DNA of 7,399 bases from assembly GCA_015490435.1 (NCBI GenBank), contig WFXV01000185.1, forward strand, positions 1 through 7,399, in the 5' to 3' direction. The first letter of the stretch is position 1, and each line of letters starts with the position of its first letter. Source of the stretch: Thermaceae bacterium (GTDB lineage Bacteria > Deinococcota > Deinococci > Deinococcales > Marinithermaceae). The notes under the pieces were generated by a model. The model saw nothing but the letters and a program-made list of their open reading frames with translations, made no database searches and was not told the DNA's origin. Positions 1-5,469 of this stretch are shown one piece after another. Position numbers and translations under genes: made by a program.

Positions 1-115
1 ATTCTTCCCAGGCTGTAGACCCGGACTGGGCCCGGGCGGGGGAGGCGGGGCGGGCGGTGCTCGAGCGCCTCGCGATCGGCGCGGGCCCAGTCCGGGTCTA
101 CAGCCTGGGAAGAAT
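1..115. repeat. Left-end fold-back inverted repeat (probable chimera)
   Basis: Bases 1-34 are the exact reverse complement of bases 82-115, with a 47-base spacer (35-81) that does not pair. Thirty-four perfect base pairs exactly at the edge of the window, inside an open reading frame, are best explained as a fold-back chimera of amplification or assembly. The right end shows the same arrangement. Bases 1-34 are therefore probably not genuine upstream sequence of the first gene. A natural inverted repeat cannot be excluded from this sequence alone. Confidence 0.88.
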
Positions 116-503
116 CGCCCTCCACAAGGGCGATCCCGTGCGGTTTCCCACTGCCAAGGAGCTCTGGGTCCTCTTCTTCCTCTGGGAGCGGCCGGGGGAG
201 GACCCGAGCGTCCTCTTCAAAGACGCCAAGAACCCGGCAAAGAGGCTCCAGGTGGCGGTCCACCACCTCCGGAGCGCCCTTGGGGAGGACTGGGTGCGCT
301 CAAGGGAGGGGGGCTACGTCGCCACGCCGCTACCCGGCGTCTGGTGGGACGCCGCGATCCTCCGGGCGGCCTCCCGCCACGCCGCGCTTTCCCCCGTGCG
401 GGCGCTCGCCCGCGCCCTCTACCAGGGGCCCTTCGCCCCGGGGGCGCCCCTCGAGCGGGAGCGGCGGCGGTACGCGCGAATCTTTGAAAAGCTCTCAAGT
501 TAG
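36..503 (+). CDS. SARP/BTAD-type winged-helix regulator, 3' part only
   Basis: This frame is open to the window edge, so the 5' end is missing. A GTG at 57 is a possible but unconvincing start, with no clear ribosome site. The visible protein resembles the OmpR-like winged helix of SARP/BTAD regulators: a strand segment VRVYSLGRIAL, then helices leading to VAVHHLRSALGE, the recognition-helix region, and a wing ending SREGGYVATP. After it comes a short BTAD-like stretch containing ALYQGPFAPG, and the protein stops about 25 residues later. A usual SARP has the winged helix at the N-terminus followed by a full BTAD of about 140 residues. Here the DNA-binding module lies close to the C-terminus, so a larger N-terminal part (perhaps ATPase or TPR) probably lies upstream. 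The target genes are unknown. Residues before about position 82 overlap the fold-back repeat spacer, and anything encoded by 1-34 should be ignored. Confidence 0.7.
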   Translation, partial: AGEAGRAVLERLAIGAGPVRVYSLGRIALHKGDPVRFPTAKELWVLFFLWERPGEDPSVLFKDAKNPAKRLQVAVHHLRSALGEDWVRSREGGYVATPLPGVWWDAAILRAASRHAALSPVRALARALYQGPFAPGAPLERERRRYARIFEKLSS

Positions 504-552
504 CCCGCTAGCCGGCTCGAAAGAAATGCGAAATCCAAGGTCAAAAATGGCT

Positions 553-580
553 TTGGGCAAATCCGGCAGGGTGGTATAAT
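553..580 (+). promoter_or_regulatory. gyrB promoter, extended -10
   Basis: A perfect TATAAT lies at 575-580, preceded by TGG (572-574), which makes an extended -10. TTGGGC at 553-558 is a partial -35 with a 16-bp spacer. The stretch just upstream (520-552) is A-rich compared with the surrounding sequence and could act as an UP-like element. Transcription should begin near 587, leaving a leader of about 40 bases before the chosen gyrB start. Confidence 0.75.
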
Positions 581-590
581 GGATGCCGAG

Positions 591-611
591 GGGTGGCCCC
601 GGGGGCCGCCC
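591..611 (+). promoter_or_regulatory. GC-rich hairpin in the gyrB leader
   Basis: GGGTGGCC (591-598) pairs with GGCCGCCC (604-611), with one G-U pair and a five-base loop. It lies a few bases after the predicted transcription start and ends eight bases before the Shine-Dalgarno sequence GAGGG at 619-623. It could stabilise the mRNA or tune gyrB expression. It is not a good terminator, since only GTTTG follows. The structure is visible in the sequence; the function is inferred. Confidence 0.45.
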
Positions 612-627
612 GTTTGCTGAGGGAACC

Positions 628-2538
628 ATGGCCAAGTACGACGCATCCAGCATCAAGGTGCTGAAAGGGCTCGAGGGCGTGCGCAAGCGCCCGGCGATGT
701 ACATCGCCGGCCTCGGGCCCGACGGCTACCACCAGCTGCTCTTCGAGATCCTCGACAACGCGGTGGACGAGGCCCTCGCCGGCTACGCCAGCGAGATCCA
801 GGTCACACTGCACGAAGACGGCTCCGCCAGCGTGGAGGACAACGGCCGCGGCATCCCGGTGGACGTGATGCCGGGCGAGGGGCGGCCGGCGGTGGAGGTG
901 ATCTACACCGAGCTCCACGCCGGCGGCAAGTTCGACTCCGGCGCTTACAAGGTCTCGGGCGGGCTCCACGGGGTGGGGGCGAGCGTGGTCAACGCCCTCT
1001 CCGAGTGGACCGTGGTCGAGGTCTTCCGCGACGGCAAGCACTACCGCATCAAGTTCTCCCGGGGCCAGGTGGTCGAGCCCTTGCACGAGGTGGGCAAGGT
1101 GCGGGGCAAGAAGACCGGCACCCGGGTCCGCTTCAAGCCCGACCCCGAGATCTTCGGCGAGCAGAGCTTCGACTACCGCCGGGTGCGGCGGCGCCTCCGG
1201 GAGGTGAGCTTCCTCGCCGGCGGGCTCAAGATCACCCTCACCGACGAGCGCACCGGCAAGCGTGAGGTCTTCCAGGACAAGGGCGGGGTCGCCTCCTTTG
1301 CCAAGGCGCTCGCCGAGGGGGAGGAGCCCCTTTACGAACGGCCCATCCTGCTCTCCGGCAAGAGCGGCGAGATCGAGGTGGACGTGGGGATGCTCCACAC
1401 CCGGGGCTACAACACCGAGATCCTGGCCTACGCCAACCTGATCCCCACCCGGGACGGGGGCACCCACGTCTCGGGGTTCCGCTCCGCCTACACCCGGGCG
1501 ATCAACCAGTACGCGAAGCGCGCCGGGCTGGAAAAGGGCAAGGGGCCCAAACCCACGAGCGAGGACCTGCTCGAGGGGCTCTACGCCGTGGTCAGCGTCA
1601 AGCTGCCCCAGCCCCAGTTCGAGGGCCAGACCAAGGGCAAGCTCCTAAACCCCGAGGCCGGGGCCGCGGTCCAGGCGGTGGTGTACGAGCAGCTCCTCGA
1701 CTACCTCGAGAAAAACCCCAAGGTGGGCCGCCTGATCTACGAGAAGGCCCAGCGGGCCGCCCAGGCCCGGGAGGCGGCGAGGAAGGCCCGGGAGCTCGTC
1801 CGGCGGCAGAACCCCCTCGAGTCCGACGACCTGCCCGGCAAGCTCGCCGACTGCCAGACCGAGGACCCCGACGAGGCCGAGCTCTTCATCGTCGAGGGCG
1901 ACTCCGCCGGGGGCTCGGCGAAGCAGGGCCGCGACCGCCGCTTCCAGGCGATCTTGCCCCTTCGCGGCAAGATCCTGAACGTCGAGAAGGCGAACCTGGA
2001 GAAAGCGCTAAAAAACAACGAGATCCGGGCGATGGTGGCGGCGATCGGGGCTGGGATCCAGGGCACCGGAAACGACGCCCACTTCGACCTGGACGCGGTG
2101 CGCTACAAGAAGATCATCCTGATGACCGACGCCGACGTCGACGGCTCCCACATCCGCACCCTCTTGCTCACCTTCTTCTACCGCTACATGCGGCCCTTGA
2201 TCGAGGCCGGCTACCTCTACATCGCAAAGCCCCCGCTCTATAGGCTCCGCGTCGGGAAGAAGGTGGAGTACGTCTACGACGACGCCGAGCTGGAAAAGCG
2301 GCTTCGGGAGCTCGAGGGCAAGAACGTCGAGATCCAGCGCTTCAAGGGGCTCGGGGAGATGAACCCGGACCAGCTCTGGGAGACCACGATGAACCCCGAG
2401 ACCCGGATCCTGAAGAAGGTGACGATCGAGGACGCCCTCGAGGCTAGCGAGATCTTCGAAGAACTCATGGGCTCGGACGTCGCCCCCCGCCGGCGCTTCA
2501 TCGAGGAGTACGCGAAGTTCGCCGAGCTCGACGTCTAG
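628..2538 (+). CDS. gyrB: DNA gyrase subunit B
   Basis: This is the ATPase and TOPRIM subunit of DNA gyrase, which with GyrA introduces negative supercoils in the cytoplasm. The protein has 636 residues. The GHKL ATPase domain shows FEILDNAVDEALAG (catalytic E40, Mg-binding N44), DNGRGIP (71-77), GGLHGVG (111-117) and T165 in GTRVRF. The transducer domain has the ATP-contacting QTK at 334-336. The TOPRIM domain has EGDSAGGSAKQGRDR (metal ligand E423), PLRGKILNVEKA and DADVDG (D501, D503, D505). The C-terminal signature FKGLGEMN is at 572-579. It lacks the roughly 170-residue insertion of E. coli GyrB, as expected for this phylum. The ATG at 628 is chosen because it has a Shine-Dalgarno sequence (GAGGG) and begins the conserved N-terminus. 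The in-frame ATG at 583 lies upstream of the predicted transcription start. The gene ends with tandem stops, TAG TAG. ParE is less likely given the strong gyrase-type sequence. Confidence 0.97.
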   Translation: MAKYDASSIKVLKGLEGVRKRPAMYIAGLGPDGYHQLLFEILDNAVDEALAGYASEIQVTLHEDGSASVEDNGRGIPVDVMPGEGRPAVEVIYTELHAGGKFDSGAYKVSGGLHGVGASVVNALSEWTVVEVFRDGKHYRIKFSRGQVVEPLHEVGKVRGKKTGTRVRFKPDPEIFGEQSFDYRRVRRRLREVSFLAGGLKITLTDERTGKREVFQDKGGVASFAKALAEGEEPLYERPILLSGKSGEIEVDVGMLHTRGYNTEILAYANLIPTRDGGTHVSGFRSAYTRAINQYAKRAGLEKGKGPKPTSEDLLEGLYAVVSVKLPQPQFEGQTKGKLLNPEAGAAVQAVVYEQLLDYLEKNPKVGRLIYEKAQRAAQAREAARKARELVRRQNPLESDDLPGKLADCQTEDPDEAELFIVEGDSAGGSAKQGRDRRFQAILPLRGKILNVEKANLEKALKNNEIRAMVAAIGAGIQGTGNDAHFDLDAVRYKKIILMTDADVDGSHIRTLLLTFFYRYMRPLIEAGYLYIAKPPLYRLRVGKKVEYVYDDAELEKRLRELEGKNVEIQRFKGLGEMNPDQLWETTMNPETRILKKVTIEDALEASEIFEELMGSDVAPRRRFIEEYAKFAELDV

Positions 2539-2551
2539 TAGCGCTCCAGGG

Positions 2552-3238
2552 CTACTTGAGCTCCTTAAGGAGCTTTTCCACAAAGGCCTGGGCCTCCTCG
2601 AGCACGTAGGTGTCGCGGGCGTCCTGGGGCCAGAGGGAGAGGGCGACCTCAAGCTGCTTGAGGGCCTCGCGCTTTTTCCCCAGGCGGTAAAGGGCCCGGG
2701 CGTACTCGTAGCGGTGGATGATGCGGTCGGGCTCGAGCTCGATCGCCCGCTCGAAGAGAGGGATCACCTGGCCGGCGTTGGCGCCGTAGAGCCAGCCCAC
2801 GCCCTTTTGGGATAGCTCCAGGTGCCATAGGGCGAGCGCCACCATCGCGCTGGCGTAGTCGGGCCGGAGCTTTAGCGCCTTTTTCAGGTTGTCCCGCACC
2901 CCTGCGGCCAGCGAGAGCGACTGCAAGATGCCCCGGTACTGGGCGAGCCGCCCGAGCGCCCGGGCCAGCTCGAAGTAGGCCTCGGGGTTTTCGGGGTCCT
3001 CCTGGATCGCCCGCTTGGCCGCCTTTTCCGCCTTCTGGAACCACGCGGAGCGGGACCGGTCGTCCTTGGCCTGGTACATCGCGTAGTAGCTCGCGGCCCG
3101 GGCGGCGAGCACCCAGTCCCCGGCCTTGGCGGCGCTTTCGTAGGCGGCGGCGAACTCCCCCTTCGCGAGGAGCTCGGCGGGCCCCGCGAGCCCCAAGGTC
3201 AAGAGGATCACTAGACCTATCGTCAGGAAACGTCGCAC
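2552..3238 (-). CDS. Exported tetratricopeptide-repeat protein
   Basis: This protein of 228 residues starts with GTG, preceded by a strong Shine-Dalgarno sequence (AAGGAGG, complement of 3245-3251) six bases upstream. The N-terminus has a basic start (RR) and a hydrophobic core FLTIGLVILLTLGLAG, which looks like a Sec signal peptide cleaved near residue 20 or an uncleaved anchor. The rest is alpha-helical with TPR-like units at about 64-96, 113-141, 157-190 and 191-205, carrying typical pieces such as AIQEDPENPEAYFELARALG and AIELEPDRIIHRYEYARALY. TPR proteins are protein-interaction scaffolds; this one should act in the periplasm or at the membrane. No catalytic motif is visible, and the partner is unknown. 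It converges on gyrB with a 13-bp gap and diverges from the ferritin-like gene, sharing its control region. The specific function is unassigned. Confidence 0.85.
   Translation of the reverse strand: MRRFLTIGLVILLTLGLAGPAELLAKGEFAAAYESAAKAGDWVLAARAASYYAMYQAKDDRSRSAWFQKAEKAAKRAIQEDPENPEAYFELARALGRLAQYRGILQSLSLAAGVRDNLKKALKLRPDYASAMVALALWHLELSQKGVGWLYGANAGQVIPLFERAIELEPDRIIHRYEYARALYRLGKKREALKQLEVALSLWPQDARDTYVLEEAQAFVEKLLKELK
2559..2577 (+). terminator. Palindrome with T-run at the convergent 3' ends
   Basis: AGCTCCTTAAGGAGCT (2559-2574) is a perfect 16-bp palindrome that can form a 6-bp stem with a TTAA loop. It runs into TTTT (2574-2577) on the plus strand, so it could terminate gyrB transcription about 20 bases past the stop codon. 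It lies inside the last codons of the opposing TPR gene, where it encodes LLKELK, so part of the symmetry may be coincidental. The stem is short for a high-GC thermophile. Confidence 0.4.
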
Positions 3239-3281
3239 GTCTTTCCTCCTTCGCCGGTCATTTTATCCGCCGCTTTCTATG

Positions 3282-3309
3282 ATTATTTCAGGCGCAGGCT
3301 AGTTGACAA
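3282..3309 (-). promoter_or_regulatory. Promoter of the TPR gene
   Basis: Read on the minus strand, TTGTCA (3309-3304) is followed after 16 bp by AATAAT (3287-3282). Each box matches five of six bases of the sigma-A consensus. The predicted start near 3275 leaves a leader of about 37 bases to the GTG at 3238. Its -35 box overlaps that of the divergent promoter. A second AT-rich element, TAAAAT, lies nearer the gene on the minus strand but has no good -35. Confidence 0.5.
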
Positions 3310-3331
3310 TACCAATGTCAAGCGTTAGCCT
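3296..3331. promoter_or_regulatory. Candidate operator: nested inverted repeats
   Basis: TTGACA (3303-3308) and TGTCAA (3316-3321) form a 6-bp inverted repeat around a 7-base centre. It is flanked by a second pair, AGGCTA (3296-3301) and TAGCCT (3326-3331), slightly off-centre. The repeat covers the -35 of both divergent promoters and the -10 of the rightward one, so a dimeric repressor or activator bound here could control both directions. The binding protein is not identifiable from this window. Confidence 0.4.
3303..3331 (+). promoter_or_regulatory. Promoter of the ferritin-like/baeRF/hsp20 operon
   Basis: A perfect -35 TTGACA (3303-3308) is followed after 17 bp by TAGCCT (3326-3331), a weak -10 matching three of six bases including the key T, A and T. 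The start would be near 3338, giving a very short leader of about 13 bases that contains the ribosome site AAGGGGG (3339-3345). A strong -35 with a poor -10 fits a promoter that needs an activator or is tightly controlled. No other promoter is visible in the downstream gene run. Confidence 0.5.
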
Positions 3332-3350
3332 AAGGGCGAAGGGGGTCGCT

Positions 3351-3797
3351 ATGGCAAGCCTTTTAAGTCGCGTACCCGAGGGCCGGAAGAAGCTCCTCCT
3401 CGAGGTCTTGAAATCCCACTACGAAGACGAGCTTGCCGACGCCGAGACCGCGGCGCGGGCGGCCGAGGGGCTTCCCTATCCGGAACTTCGGGCGGTGCTT
3501 AGGCGCATCGCCGCGCGCGAGCGGCGGCACGCCGAGCTCCTGGCCGAGCGGATCCAGGCACTGGGCGGCGCTCCGCCCCCGCCCCCCGAGGTCAAGAAGG
3601 GGGCGACCTGGGAGGAGCTGCTCGCTGCGCTCGAGTCCGAGAAGGCTGACCGCATCGCCTACATCGAGGAGGCCTACGGCCTCGGCGACCCCGGGACCAA
3701 AAAGCTCTTCGAGCGGATCAAGGAGGAGGAGGAGCGGAACTACCGGGAACTCCTCGAGGTCCTGGCCAAGCTCGACCCCTACGCGGAAGGGGCCTAG
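3351..3797 (+). CDS. Ferritin-like (rubrerythrin-type) four-helix protein
   Basis: This protein of 148 residues is predicted to be almost wholly helical. The pattern suggests a ferritin-like four-helix bundle: helix 1 about 14-38 (HYEDELADAETAA), helix 2 about 44-72 with an ExxH motif (E57, H60 in ARERRHAELL), a proline-rich turn (75-79), helix 3 about 87-109 (EKADRIAYIEEA) and helix 4 about 115-140. In diiron rubrerythrins helix 4 usually carries a second ExxH; here the corresponding stretch is EEEERNYREL, with Asn130 where His is expected, so metal binding may be altered or absent. It may act in peroxide or iron handling in the cytoplasm, but the activity is not shown. The ATG at 3351 is chosen because AAGGGGG lies five bases upstream. 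The TTG at 3303 is the -35 box. It is the first gene of the operon, and its stop codon overlaps the next gene's ribosome site. Confidence 0.75.
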   Translation: MASLLSRVPEGRKKLLLEVLKSHYEDELADAETAARAAEGLPYPELRAVLRRIAARERRHAELLAERIQALGGAPPPPPEVKKGATWEELLAALESEKADRIAYIEEAYGLGDPGTKKLFERIKEEEERNYRELLEVLAKLDPYAEGA

Positions 3798-3806
3798 GAG
3801 GCGGCG

Positions 3807-4982
3807 ATGCTGGGGAAGGACGCGATCCAAGCGGTGCGGCGCCTCGCCAAGCACCCCGCGCCGGTGCTCTCGCTCTACGTCCTGGTGAACCCCGCCGACC
3901 CCGACGTCAGCCAGTACACCTTTGACTTCAAGAAAAAGCCCTACGTCATTCGCGCCAAGGACACCCTGAAGGCGCTCGGGGTGCCCCGCGAGCTTGCCGA
4001 GCGGGTGCTCTTCCGCCTCGAGCACGAAGCCCCCCAGGCGGTCACCCGCGCGGTCTTTGCAGGGGAGGACTTCGTTGAGATCTACGACCTCGGGGTGGAA
4101 CTTCCCGTCGTGGACCTCCGGACGGGCTTGGTCGAGGCTCGCTGGGGCGAGCCGTACGTGACCCCCTTGCTTTTTGCTCTCGACGAATACGAGCGCTACG
4201 GCGTTGTTTACGTGGACGCCGAGCGGTTTCGTTTCTTCGAGGTTTTCATGAACCAGATTGAGGAAGTGGAGGATGCCTTCCGGGCGGTGGCGCCGGATGA
4301 GTGGCGGCAGTTAAGCGAGTCCCGCACCGCCGCGCCTCGCAATCTGGCGGGGTATGCCACGGCGGCCCGGGGGGGGACCGCCCAGGATAAGTTTGACCGG
4401 CGTCTTCTGGAGTGGACCCATCGGTTTTACAAGCAGCTTGCTGGCGAGCTGGCTCAACACGTTGAGGCGCGGGGGATCCAGCGGCTGATTCTGATGGGGC
4501 CGTGGGAGGATACCAAGTACTTTGAGAGTTTTCTCCCCCGAGCTTTGACCGAACGGGTGATCGTTCATCTAGCTTCGCCAGGGCATTCGCACGCGTCCCT
4601 TAGCGAGATTCTCGCTCACGTGCGGCCCGCGATCGAGCGCATGGAACGCGAGGAGGAGAACCGCTTGCTTGACCGCGTGCGCGAAGAGGGCATCTGGGGG
4701 ACTGGGCCGATGTTGGACGCCCTGATGATCGGGCGGGTCTATCTGTGGGTGCTGCCCTGGTACCTCGAGACCGAGGTCTTCTATTGCCCGGAGGAGCATT
4801 TTGCCGCGGTCAATTTGGAGGCGGCCCGGGCAGTTTGTTCAGCTCCTGAGCAAAGGAAGCTCAAGGATCTTGTGGCTGATCTGGCCGAGGCCTACGGGGC
4901 GCAAATCGAGTTTGTTCGCGGCGAGGCTGAGGATCGGCTTTTGCAGGAGTTCGGTGGCATGGCCGGGCTCGTGCGCTGGTAA
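3807..4982 (+). CDS. aeRF1-like release-factor family protein (baeRF/VLRF1 group)
   Basis: This protein of 391 residues has the three-part layout of eRF1-like proteins. An N-terminal domain (about 1-125) is followed by a middle domain (about 130-275) that contains GGTAQDKFDRR (G189, G190, Q193) and then a long helix and GIQRLILMGP. This matches the position of the GGQ loop, RF-x-R helix and following strand in eRF1. The C-terminal domain (about 280-391) is L7Ae-like and ends with EFGGMAGLVRW. In eRF1 and Vms1 the glutamine loop hydrolyses peptidyl-tRNA on the ribosome. Bacterial members are thought to rescue or modify ribosomes, but most are untested. The start ATG follows AGGAGG, which overlaps the upstream stop codon. 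From about 4140 onward the codons are clearly richer in T at position three than in the neighbours. Family membership is fairly sure; the exact baeRF subfamily is not. Confidence 0.75.
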   Translation: MLGKDAIQAVRRLAKHPAPVLSLYVLVNPADPDVSQYTFDFKKKPYVIRAKDTLKALGVPRELAERVLFRLEHEAPQAVTRAVFAGEDFVEIYDLGVELPVVDLRTGLVEARWGEPYVTPLLFALDEYERYGVVYVDAERFRFFEVFMNQIEEVEDAFRAVAPDEWRQLSESRTAAPRNLAGYATAARGGTAQDKFDRRLLEWTHRFYKQLAGELAQHVEARGIQRLILMGPWEDTKYFESFLPRALTERVIVHLASPGHSHASLSEILAHVRPAIERMEREEENRLLDRVREEGIWGTGPMLDALMIGRVYLWVLPWYLETEVFYCPEEHFAAVNLEAARAVCSAPEQRKLKDLVADLAEAYGAQIEFVRGEAEDRLLQEFGGMAGLVRW

Positions 4983-4983
4983 G

Positions 4984-4992
4984 GGAGGTGAT
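4984..4992 (+). promoter_or_regulatory. Full-length Shine-Dalgarno site of hsp20
   Basis: GGAGGTGAT matches nine consecutive bases of the anti-Shine-Dalgarno end of 16S rRNA and lies five bases before the ATG at 4998. This spacing supports 4998 over the adjacent in-frame ATG at 5001. It suggests strong translation. Confidence 0.75.
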
Positions 4993-4997
4993 GGGAA

Positions 4998-5423
4998 ATG
5001 ATGCGTTGGGATCCCTTTAAGGAGATCGAGGAGTTGCAGGAGCGGCTGGCCCAGGCGATGGCGATGCCCCGGGCCCGCCAGGCTGAGGGGCGCACCTTCG
5101 CGCCGCTCGTGGACGTCTTCGAGGACGAGGAGGGCCTCCACTTCGCGGTCTACCTGCCCGGGGTGGAGCCCGAGAAGGTGGACGTGACCGCCGAGGACGA
5201 GACCCTCACGGTCAAGGCCGAGCGGCCCTTCGAGCAAAAAGAGGGCGTGACCTGGCACCGGGTGGAGGGGCTCTATGGCACCTTCATCCGGAGCTTCGCG
5301 GTGCCCGCCACCTTCGACCTCTCCCGGGTGAAGGCTCGCTTCAAGCACGGGGTGCTCTTCCTCGACGTGCCCCGGGCCGAGGAGGCGAAGCCCAAGAAGA
5401 TCGCGATCGAGGTGGAGCAGTAA
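4998..5423 (+). CDS. Hsp20 small heat-shock protein
   Basis: This ATP-independent holdase chaperone of 141 residues keeps unfolding proteins soluble in the cytoplasm, usually as large oligomers. The short N-terminal arm begins MMRWDPFKEIEELQ, typical of class A bacterial small heat-shock proteins. The alpha-crystallin domain spans about 34-126 with the conserved pieces VDVFEDEEGLHF, YLPGVEPEKVDV and the signature KARFKHGVLFLDVP (112-125). The C-terminal tail carries an I-x-I motif (I136-A-I138) that normally docks onto a neighbouring subunit. It follows the release-factor-like gene by 15 bp, and codon use returns to the very GC-rich pattern of the other genes. No CIRCE element or separate heat-shock promoter is visible upstream, so expression probably depends on the operon promoter. 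Confidence 0.95.
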   Translation: MMRWDPFKEIEELQERLAQAMAMPRARQAEGRTFAPLVDVFEDEEGLHFAVYLPGVEPEKVDVTAEDETLTVKAERPFEQKEGVTWHRVEGLYGTFIRSFAVPATFDLSRVKARFKHGVLFLDVPRAEEAKPKKIAIEVEQ

Positions 5424-5424
5424 G

Positions 5425-5449
5425 GGGAGGGGCCCTTGGGGCCCCTCCC
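5425..5449 (+). terminator. Strong hairpin between hsp20 and the histone-fold gene
   Basis: GGGAGGGGCCC (5425-5435) pairs perfectly with GGGCCCCTCCC (5439-5449) around a three-base loop TTG, and GCTTTG follows. The stem starts two bases after the hsp20 stop codon. The T-run is short, so this is either a partial terminator or a 3' stabiliser that sets hsp20 apart from the downstream genes. It ends seven bases before the next Shine-Dalgarno site. Confidence 0.7.
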
Positions 5450-5455
5450 GCTTTG

Positions 5456-5464
5456 GGAGGTGAT
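5456..5464 (+). promoter_or_regulatory. Full-length Shine-Dalgarno site of the DUF1931 gene
   Basis: This is the same nine-base GGAGGTGAT as for hsp20, again five bases before the start codon (ATG at 5470). It supports that start over the second ATG at 5476 and suggests high protein output. Confidence 0.75.
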
Positions 5465-5469
5465 GTGCG

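Noticed and set aside
501..552. Terminator after the regulator gene
   Set aside because: Only short symmetry is present (AGCCGGCT at 510-517) with no T-run after it; it is too weak to call.
583..627. Upstream in-frame ATG as the gyrB start
   Set aside because: It lies three bases after the -10 box, before the expected transcription start, has no ribosome site, and adds a GC-hairpin-encoded leader (PRGGPGGRP) not seen in GyrB proteins.
541..1467. 308-residue open frame on the minus strand within gyrB
   Set aside because: It is an antisense shadow of a conserved gene in GC-rich DNA, low in complexity (repeated L, V, H, D, E), with no recognisable domain. Similar shadows lie opposite other genes in the window.
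628..2538. Topoisomerase IV subunit ParE instead of GyrB
   Set aside because: ParE is of similar size, but the sequence matches gyrase B of Thermus-type bacteria as I recall it, and this group generally has only gyrase as its type IIA enzyme.
3303..3350. TTG start giving a longer ferritin-like protein
   Set aside because: This TTG is the first part of the -35 box TTGACA and lacks a ribosome site. The ATG at 3351 has AAGGGGG at five bases.
4880..4997. Separate heat-shock promoter or CIRCE element for hsp20
   Set aside because: No inverted repeat of the CIRCE type and no reasonable -35/-10 pair is visible in the end of the preceding gene or the 15-bp gap.
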